Under the pieces are notes generated by a model. That model had not been told where the DNA came from. It made no database searches and was given only the letters and a program-made list of their open reading frames with translations. Source: Roseateles sp049532965 (GTDB lineage Bacteria > Pseudomonadota > Gammaproteobacteria > Burkholderiales > Burkholderiaceae_C). Taken from it: a stretch of DNA of 64,000 nt. The stretch covers positions 124,001 through 188,000 of the forward strand of contig NZ_CP186694.1 of the NCBI RefSeq assembly GCF_049532965.1, in the 5' to 3' direction. Shown one piece after another: positions 1-6,072 of this stretch. The position numbers and the translations under genes were made by a program. Every line of letters starts with the position of its first letter. The first letter of the stretch is position 1.

Positions 1-139
1 GACCGGCCAGGGCGTCCGCGTCGGCGCTCGGGCGAGACGAACCGGTGGGCGCAGGCATCGGCCTCCCGGCCGCTCGGCGGGCCTCGTTGTAGCTCTCGAC
101 GTCGTTGAAGTGCCACGAGTTGTATCTTGGAAATTCCAT
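1..139 (-). CDS. Possible 5' end of an unrecognised gene running off the left edge
   Basis: An open frame on the minus strand begins with ATG at 139 and runs out of the window after 46 codons. The peptide starts MEFPRYNSWHFNDVESYNEA and continues into a Pro/Ser/Ala-rich stretch. I do not recognise the family. A Ser/Pro-rich N-terminus beside two type III effector genes would fit a third effector. However, no good Shine-Dalgarno sequence and no TTCG-N16-TTCG box were found upstream, so it may be a chance open frame. Confidence 0.25.
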   Translation of the reverse strand, partial: MEFPRYNSWHFNDVESYNEARRAAGRPMPAPTGSSRPSADADALAG

Positions 140-479
140 TGGGGGTATCACTCTGTATTGAAGAAGTCCGTCGATCGTTGGTGCTGGAACGCGATGCCGA
201 TACGACCCGCGGTTAATCGCGTCACTCTCCCTGTCGTCGGGGGCGTTCGCGATCGACGCCCAGAGGGCTGCAGCGGCAGCGGCAGCGGCCGGAGCCTTCG
301 AACGGCCGCGTGGGAACGCAACGTCTTCGCGAGCGCTGCACCGTCGACCTGCCTTGCTATCCGGGGAGCGCGAGGGCGTGCTGGAGGTTTGTCGAGCTTC
401 ATTGAACCTCGGTGCCGCTTTCCATCGCGGGACCGGTCGGGCAAGACTGTGGCGCCGTGACACACCGAAGCGCGGCGCG

Positions 480-630
480 CATGCGAAGTACGGTGAACCT
501 ACCCGACTGGACAACGGGCCGGAATTCGTCGCCCAGGCGCTATGCGACTGGGCGGCCGCCAAGGGCATCGAGCTAGGTCACACCCAACCCGGCCAGCCAA
601 CCCAGAACGCCTATTTGGAGCGCTTCATTA
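480..630 (+). pseudogene. IS3-family transposase (OrfB integrase core) fragment
   Basis: Codons in the frame through 501-626 read RLDNGPEFVAQAL, then GIELGHTQPGQPTQNAYLERF. This is the signature of the DDE integrase core of IS3-family OrfB: the second Asp in the DNGPEF segment, and the catalytic Glu in the QNAYLERF segment. The reading frame loses the family pattern straight after ERF, where NRxYR is expected. Nothing of the N-terminal HTH or the first Asp region is recognisable upstream. This is a decayed remnant next to the effector genes, a common sign of an acquired island. No terminal inverted repeats were identified. Confidence 0.72.
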
Positions 631-815
631 CCAGCCACCGTTCGATGTGCAGAAGAATCCAGTCTTGTTCCGCAATTCTCCGGGGCTGAGCTATGAACTC
701 CGCGAAGTCCGGGGGGGGGGCAACTTCATCTTCGGACCCGACAAGCGGGACTACCGCATCCGGCCTCTGCTTTGAGTCATGACGCGCATGCGACTGGGGC
801 ATTCGCTCCACCTCT

Positions 816-839
816 TTCGGCACGCACCACGGTCCTTCG
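816..839 (+). promoter_or_regulatory. hrpII/PIP box upstream of the C48 effector
   Basis: TTCG at 816-819 and TTCG at 836-839 are separated by exactly 16 bases. In the extended form this is TTCGG-N15-TTCGC, which satisfies the TTCGB-N15-TTCGB PIP box. In Ralstonia and Xanthomonas this element is bound by HrpB/HrpX and marks type III effector promoters. A near-match to the -10 motif (CATGAC against YANNRT) starts at 869, 29 bases after the box. The candidate start codons (946 or 979) lie 106-139 bases downstream. The box is seen directly; its use is inferred. Confidence 0.7.
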
Positions 840-945
840 CGTCGTGCGCGTTGCCGAGGACGCTCGTCCATGACGATGCGAAGCTGATCTCCACTGTGCC
901 CCGAGCTGTCGAATTGCCGGGTTCCGGCAACGGTGGACCCAGGCC

Positions 946-3900
946 ATGCAGCCGGCAAGAACGGAGCGAGAACGAGTCATGCACAGAATCCCCCCCGGCG
1001 GCATCTTCGACGACCCTGCGGAGTTCATGCGCCGCTACCAGCAGGCAGTCCAGGAGCGAGACGCGGTGGCCGCTGGAGCCGGTCGTCTCGAGAGCTTGCC
1101 GACCCCGGAAGTTGAGGGCTTGTCCCGGCGCCTGTCCGATGTGCACCTGGGCGGGGCAGGCGGCCTTGCGCCGCGCCGCACGCTGCCCGCCAAGGGGGGA
1201 TCGGCGCGCCTGAGTTCGCCGGCCGTGCGCCGGGAGGACGGGTATGGCTCCCACAGCATGCGCTACGACATGCACGAAGGCTGGCAGCCGTCGCCGCCCG
1301 AGAGCACTCCCTCGTCGCCCGAGGCCGCCAGCGGCGAAGCGAGCGACGACGGGCCGGCCCTGGTCGCGCGCGGGCCGCGCCGCGCCGTCGGCCAGTCGAT
1401 GCGCGCGCCTTCGTCCGCGGCCCTCGTGGATGACCGGCGCGGCGGCATCCACAGCGCCCGCTACGACCCACCGGCACACCAAGCGCCTGCACAGGCCGGC
1501 TTTCGCGAGCCTGACGCGCCCAGCACCTCAACCCGCCCGGAGCACGATTGGGCGCCAAAGCGCAGCGGCGGCGTCTTCTCCCGCCTCGCGAAGGGCGCCA
1601 AGAAACTTCTCGGCAAGGGGAACAGCAGCAAGCATTCCGGCGGCAGCGCGCGCCATAGCCTCGACTCCTCGGTGCCGTCGCCCTCGATGTTCCGCATGGA
1701 CTCGCAGTCCCCCGGGGGCGGGCAGCCGCGCCGAGTCCACGACGAGGCGATCGATACGCGCGTGACGCAAGAGCCCGCCCAGTCTCAGGCGGCCGAGTCG
1801 CCCATCGTGCCCAGCGACAGCTGGCCGGGCTGGCGCTTCAATCCGGGCACGCCGCTCGACGACGTTAGCGGGCCATCGTATGTCCATGGCGCAGCGATCG
1901 ACGCCCCGGCTCAAGCGGCGGCACTGCGCCCGGGTCAGGCTGGTGGCGTGGCGAGCCAGCAGGGCGCTCCGGCTGGCTGGGGCCGGCCACCGGTGGCCCC
2001 GTCGTCCGGAGAGAGAGGCTCCCCTTCCTGGAAACCCAGGGCGCCCAGGCCTAAGCCCGACCTGACGGACACGGCGTTGCTAATCGCATTCGCGAAAACA
2101 CCGACGATGCAGAACCTCGGGACAACGAATCGCGACCTCCACCGGAATAACCTCAGTTACTTCGCGAGCTGGCTGAATGCGGCCGGTCGCGGAACCCTGA
2201 GCGCCCGCATGGCTTACCCGGCGCTGCTGCCAGGCGATATCGAAGAATGCCAAAGGCCCTCCGATGCACCCCAACAGGTCAAGATGAGGCTGCCTTTGAG
2301 CGTCAGAAATCTTCAGCGGGCGATTTCCAACTTGGAAATCACTGCCGCGACACTGGAAGATGCCGTCGTCGAAGCGAAACTTAGCGAATTCCTGGACGAG
2401 TACAAGGCCAGCCTGTTGACCCAGGGGAAGCCGTTCAAACCGAAGGAAGCGGAGCAATATGCCCGCAAAGTGCGCGAATTCGATACCTGGCTTGCAGCGC
2501 GGGCATATGGCCGTATGGCGGACTACCTCCCGGATCGCCTGCAAGAACTGCGATCTCATCTGTGGCGATGCAGGGCCGAGACGCCCGGGCAGCTCCCTTG
2601 GGAGGCGCTGGAAAGGTTCCTGAAAGCCAAGGCCGAGGCGCCGCCTCCCGCTCAGGTCGCTGGACCGCAGTACAGCATGCCTCCCGCCCAAGTGGCCAAA
2701 TGGATGTACGGGATGCTTCCGATCCAGGTCGCCGTACCGCAGTTCGACGCCCCGCCGCAAGCCGTGGCACCGCAGCCGGGCCACGACTTTGACGTTGCGA
2801 GCCAGCACGGTGCTCCGGCCGACCGAGGCTCGGGCCGGCCGCCGACGGCTCCGTCGTCCGGCAAGAGAGCCGCCCCTGCCTCGGAGCCGAAGCCGTCCAA
2901 GCCAAAGCCTCAGAAGGCAGACGAGACTTTGCTCCTCGCATTCGGCAATACACCGACGATGCAGAAGTTCGGAGATGCGAATCGCAGGCTTCACCTGAGA
3001 AACCTCACGCACTTCGCCCAATGGCTCAGCGCGACTGGTCGCGGCACTTTGGGCGCTCGCATGACGCACCCTTGGCTGCTGCCCAGCGATATCGACCAAT
3101 GCATGAGGCCCTCCGATATACCGTTCGAGCTGCATCGGCTACCTTCGAGCGTGGAATACCTTCAGGGGGCGGTTCGCAACCACGAGATCACCGGTGCCAT
3201 GCTGGAGGAGGCGGCCCTCGCTGTGGAGCTCAATGAACTCATGGACGAGTTCAAGGCCAGCCTGCTGACCCAGAAGAATCCGATCACAGCGAAGTCGGCG
3301 GTGGCATACGCCCAACAAGCGCGCGAATTCAATGCTTGGCTCGGGACTCAGGCGTATGGCCGCATGACGGACTACCTCCCGGATCGACTGGAAGAACTGC
3401 GCTCCCATCTCTCGAAATTCATGGCCGCGGCCCCGAGAAAACCCCCATTTCAGGCGCTGGACAAGTTCCTGAAAGCCAGGTCCGAGGCGCAGCCCCAGGT
3501 CGCAGAACCGCAGCACGGCATGGCGCAGGCCGGCGCTGCATACGGCCACATCTTCAGCCCGATGCAGGAGCCGAGCGGCGGCTGGCCGTACTTCCACCTC
3601 GACTCACCCGCTCCCGTGGGGGAAGCCGCCGGTCAGTTCCTTCCGCCTCGTCAAACCGACAGCGCGGTCTTCGGCGGGCTCGAGTCGCTGGGGTCGCTGC
3701 CGTCGCTCCGGGGTGGGCCGGCCGACCTCCATCAGTCCCAAGAGGATGTCACCAGCGCCCCCCGTGCCATGGGTACCAGCAGTTCCCGCGCCGCGCCCGA
3801 GGTCATCGATCTGGACGACTACGAGCCCCAGCAACGCGAAGAGCAACCGCTCCTGCCCGCCACCGTGAGGCTGCAGGGCAACGGCTGGCTGCACGACAAC

Positions 3901-4563
3901 GACTTCATCCACTACGGGGAGGCGCTGGCGTCGCTCATCAACACCGAGATGGGTCCGGCCGGCTGGGCAAGGTTCGACGAGCGCGTCGGCATTGTCGACC
4001 CCCCGTTGGTGCGCCTGCTAACGGGGGGAACGCTCCGCTCGCCATTACGGGCGCTCCACCGGCACACCGCGCCCATCCTGTTCCTGCCGGTGAACAACGG
4101 CAGGGGGGACGAGTCGGGGACGCACTGGTCGCTGCTGGTGGTCAATCGGACTGCCGGCATGGCCTTTCACTACGATTCATTGACGGCACCTGAATGGTTG
4201 GACAACCCCGGATACGCCGCCCAGGTCGCCCGCGAGCCGCAGTACCGAATTGCCGCTGAGGCGGCGAGGATCATTCTGGGCGAGCACGCACAGCCTCCCG
4301 TGATGGCATCGATGCCCATGCAGCGCGACGCCCACTCCTGCGGCGATCACGTCGTGACCGGTATGGAGATCCTGGCGCGTCGGATCGTGGAGGGGCGGGA
4401 CCAGGATCCCATCGAGATGGACCTCAGCGGGATTCGGCCCGATCGGGCCCGCACCATCCACATGCTGAGCTGGCACGAGCAACTCGGGCCCAGGCAGCCA
4501 GCCGCCCGCGCCGCCCCAGAGGACCGCGATACCAACTCCGCGCCGAGAAAGAAACGCCGGTGA
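946..4563 (+). CDS. XopD/NopD-like type III effector, C48 (Ulp1/SUMO protease) family
   Basis: Predicted 1,205-residue effector. The C-terminal domain (about residues 960-1190) has the Ulp1/C48 triad in the expected order: His1060 in GTHWSLLVV, Asp1077 in FHYDSL, Gln1126, and Cys1132 in RDAHSCGDHV. It should cleave SUMO isopeptides inside a host cell. Residues 952-958 (EVIDLDD) look like a SUMO-interaction motif. The protein ends in PRKKRR, a basic nuclear-localisation-type tail. The N-terminal 370 residues are Ser/Pro/Arg-rich and disordered-looking, as in secreted effectors. Two copies of a helical domain of about 195 residues follow (370-565 and 654-848), a layout resembling rhizobial NopD/Bel2-5 proteins. 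ATG 946 has GGTGGA 8 bases upstream; ATG 979 (11 codons in) is an alternative. A TTCG-N16-TTCG box precedes it and a strong hairpin follows it. Confidence 0.85.
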   Translation: MQPARTERERVMHRIPPGGIFDDPAEFMRRYQQAVQERDAVAAGAGRLESLPTPEVEGLSRRLSDVHLGGAGGLAPRRTLPAKGGSARLSSPAVRREDGYGSHSMRYDMHEGWQPSPPESTPSSPEAASGEASDDGPALVARGPRRAVGQSMRAPSSAALVDDRRGGIHSARYDPPAHQAPAQAGFREPDAPSTSTRPEHDWAPKRSGGVFSRLAKGAKKLLGKGNSSKHSGGSARHSLDSSVPSPSMFRMDSQSPGGGQPRRVHDEAIDTRVTQEPAQSQAAESPIVPSDSWPGWRFNPGTPLDDVSGPSYVHGAAIDAPAQAAALRPGQAGGVASQQGAPAGWGRPPVAPSSGERGSPSWKPRAPRPKPDLTDTALLIAFAKTPTMQNLGTTNRDLHRNNLSYFASWLNAAGRGTLSARMAYPALLPGDIEECQRPSDAPQQVKMRLPLSVRNLQRAISNLEITAATLEDAVVEAKLSEFLDEYKASLLTQGKPFKPKEAEQYARKVREFDTWLAARAYGRMADYLPDRLQELRSHLWRCRAETPGQLPWEALERFLKAKAEAPPPAQVAGPQYSMPPAQVAKWMYGMLPIQVAVPQFDAPPQAVAPQPGHDFDVASQHGAPADRGSGRPPTAPSSGKRAAPASEPKPSKPKPQKADETLLLAFGNTPTMQKFGDANRRLHLRNLTHFAQWLSATGRGTLGARMTHPWLLPSDIDQCMRPSDIPFELHRLPSSVEYLQGAVRNHEITGAMLEEAALAVELNELMDEFKASLLTQKNPITAKSAVAYAQQAREFNAWLGTQAYGRMTDYLPDRLEELRSHLSKFMAAAPRKPPFQALDKFLKARSEAQPQVAEPQHGMAQAGAAYGHIFSPMQEPSGGWPYFHLDSPAPVGEAAGQFLPPRQTDSAVFGGLESLGSLPSLRGGPADLHQSQEDVTSAPRAMGTSSSRAAPEVIDLDDYEPQQREEQPLLPATVRLQGNGWLHDNDFIHYGEALASLINTEMGPAGWARFDERVGIVDPPLVRLLTGGTLRSPLRALHRHTAPILFLPVNNGRGDESGTHWSLLVVNRTAGMAFHYDSLTAPEWLDNPGYAAQVAREPQYRIAAEAARIILGEHAQPPVMASMPMQRDAHSCGDHVVTGMEILARRIVEGRDQDPIEMDLSGIRPDRARTIHMLSWHEQLGPRQPAARAAPEDRDTNSAPRKKRR
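2053..2640 (+). repeat. Internal effector repeat, copy 1 (about 196 codons)
   Basis: The first copy of a helical domain within the C48 effector. Landmarks shared with copy 2 are an F-x-K/N-TPTMQ start, an LHxxNL...WLxAxGRGTL segment, an LLPxDI-x-xC-x-RPSD segment, and AYGRM-x-DYLPDRL-x-ELRSHL near the end. Function is unknown. Rhizobial and plant-pathogen Ulp1-type effectors often carry similar repeats ahead of the protease domain. Confidence 0.8.
2905..3489 (+). repeat. Internal effector repeat, copy 2 (195 codons)
   Basis: The second copy of the same domain, clearly diverged from copy 1 at protein level yet nearly equal in length (585 against 588 bases). Identical cores such as KASLLTQ, GRGTL and YLPDRL remain. 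The copies are separated by a Pro/Gln/Val-rich linker (2641-2904). The divergence suggests an old duplication kept by selection rather than a recent tandem expansion. Confidence 0.8.
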
Positions 4564-4583
4564 ATGCGGTGCCGGGACTGCAG

Positions 4584-4611
4584 GGGCCTGCGGGGCGGGC
4601 CCCGCAGGCCC
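4584..4611 (+). terminator. Strong hairpin after the C48 effector gene
   Basis: A perfect 12-bp stem (4584-4595 with 4600-4611) closes a CGGG tetraloop 20 bases after the stop codon. No U-tract follows, so it is a probable but atypical terminator. Between it and the next box at 5064 (about 450 bases) I see no convincing gene. Confidence 0.55.
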
Positions 4612-5063
4612 GGCGTTGTGCCTCCTTGTCCGTCTCGCGTCTTGGCGCGCCATTCGGCGCGTTCGTTCCTCTCGCAACTCGCTACATGTCGCCAGGCGTG
4701 ACGCCGGCGCTGACGAGCAGGCTCAGAGGAATCTTCCTCGGCCGCCGTGTCGGTTGCCTGGCCCGCTATCGACAGTCAAGAGGCCGATCCATGGCCGCCC
4801 GAGTTGGCTGTGATACCGAGCTACCACCTGGTGTTCACGACTGGCGATCAGGCCCGTCCCCCAAATCGTTGGCTCCGTTCAAGTGGCGCCGAACGCACCG
4901 GCCGTTTGATCGAACGCTCTGGGTCGGGCGAACATGTGTTCGTTGGCTGCTTACGTTGCGCAGTTCCGCCTCGACGAAGGCCTGACGGTCTACCTGCATC
5001 GCGCTTCGGTGGACCGGGAGCGCTGGACGCTCGCCGCGAAAGTCACGGTGACTACTGCAACCT

Positions 5064-5087
5064 TTCGGGAGAGCATTCCCGGCTTCG
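5064..5087 (+). promoter_or_regulatory. hrpII/PIP box upstream of the C58 effector
   Basis: TTCG at 5064-5067 and TTCG at 5084-5087 are separated by exactly 16 bases; the extended form is TTCGG-N15-TTCGG, a perfect PIP box. CAATCT at 5120-5125 fits the YANNNT -10 motif and begins 32 bases after the box, within the 30-32 spacing known for hrp boxes. The start codon lies 75 bases downstream of the box. This is the better of the two effector promoters in the window. Confidence 0.78.
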
Positions 5088-5162
5088 GAATTGCGTCGGC
5101 CATTGCAGCGCTCATGAGGCAATCTGGACATCCGCAGTAACAAACAACAAAGGATGAATGTC

Positions 5163-5972
5163 ATGCGTATTGGCTCCTCAGCGCTCAATGTAAACCTTGC
5201 GCAGGCGCAACCACACCAGGCCTCGATGGCCGAGCCGTCCGCTCAGAGCCTCCCGACGAGCCCCGTCACCGAGAAGCGCCCCCGTGGGCCTGACGGTGTA
5301 CGAGGCGACGTCGCGCCGCGTCAGCCGTTCGTGAGCTCCCCCTCGACCGCCCAGCACTTGCCCGACAAGAACGGCGTGGGGTGTAGCCGGAATCCTTCGG
5401 CGGGTTCAAGTTCGGGGGTCTCAGCCAGCGAGGTATTCGGCTACAGGACCGCCGAGATCTCGAATCCCAACAGGAACAGCTGTGTGGGACTGACAGCGGA
5501 ATGGCTGAGCATCAGAAACGACGGCAGTGCAGGAACCCGGATGGATGCATTGAAGCTCGGCAGCCCAAGAGCCGTGAATGCCGCGAATCGGCAACTTGCT
5601 TACCACAATGAAAAGAATATGCTTCTGAATCAACGGATGGATCCCCATATTGCGGATATCCGAGCACAGAACGCAGTGATGCAAGCAGTAGGACTCACGC
5701 CAACGGGAGCGGAGAAAAAGTACAAATCTGCTGACGCGCTCAATTTCCTGAACGACCTGACCAGAACCGGCGCCACGCATCTGCTCGGACTGTACTTTGC
5801 CGACGGGACCGCGCATTCCGTCGCAGTGGCTACGTCGAAGCAAACGACGACGCTGTTTGATCCGAACTACGGCGAGTTCACCGTTCACAAGATGGAGGCT
5901 GACAGGTTGCTTCGAGCCCTCAGCGCGCACTACCAGAACGTCTCCACGATCACGACGCAGAAGATCGATTGA
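5163..5972 (+). CDS. YopT/AvrPphB/NopT-like type III effector, C58 cysteine protease
   Basis: Predicted 269-residue papain-fold protease delivered to host cells. The C58 triad is in order: Cys107 in NSCVGLTAEWL, His218 in GTAHSVAV and Asp233 in LFDPNYGEF. Spacings of 111 and 15 match AvrPphB (C98/H212/D227), as does the overall length. The Ser/Pro/Gln-rich N-terminus is effector-like. Residues 68-75 read DKNGVGCS. AvrPphB self-cleaves at GDK/GCAS and NopT at DKM/G, exposing an acylated Gly-Cys end, so autoprocessing after Asn70 is plausible. The ATG at 5163 was chosen because AAAGGA lies 8 bases upstream; the ATG at 5154 would overlap that sequence. The perfect hrp box at 5064 belongs to this gene. 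Targets are unknown; family members cleave RIN4/PBS1-type kinases or Rho GTPases. Confidence 0.87.
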   Translation: MRIGSSALNVNLAQAQPHQASMAEPSAQSLPTSPVTEKRPRGPDGVRGDVAPRQPFVSSPSTAQHLPDKNGVGCSRNPSAGSSSGVSASEVFGYRTAEISNPNRNSCVGLTAEWLSIRNDGSAGTRMDALKLGSPRAVNAANRQLAYHNEKNMLLNQRMDPHIADIRAQNAVMQAVGLTPTGAEKKYKSADALNFLNDLTRTGATHLLGLYFADGTAHSVAVATSKQTTTLFDPNYGEFTVHKMEADRLLRALSAHYQNVSTITTQKID

Positions 5973-6032
5973 GCCGGCTCTCCCCGGGCATCTCGCTTCA
6001 GCAAGCAGCCACCGCCGTGGTGGCCTGCGGCT

Positions 6033-6061
6033 ACCCGACAGGCTCCTCGGAGCCTGAGGGT
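6033..6061. terminator. Hairpin between convergent effector and xylanase genes
   Basis: CAGGCTC and GAGCCTG (6039-6045, 6050-6056) pair around a CTCG loop. An outer ACCC/GGGT pairing (6033-6036, 6058-6061) extends the stem past small bulges. It lies 60 bases after the C58 gene stop and 12 bases before the stop of the oppositely oriented GH30 gene, so it probably serves both. Confidence 0.5.
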
Positions 6062-6072
6062 GATTCACGACA

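Noticed and set aside
297..329. Two TTCG motifs near the IS fragment
   Set aside because: They are 25 bases apart, not 16, so they do not form a PIP/hrpII box.
4934..5140. A 68-codon open frame ending just before the C58 effector
   Set aside because: It has mildly gene-like codon use but no ribosome site and no recognisable family. It runs straight through the hrp box and -10 motif of the effector promoter, so I treat it as non-coding or relic.
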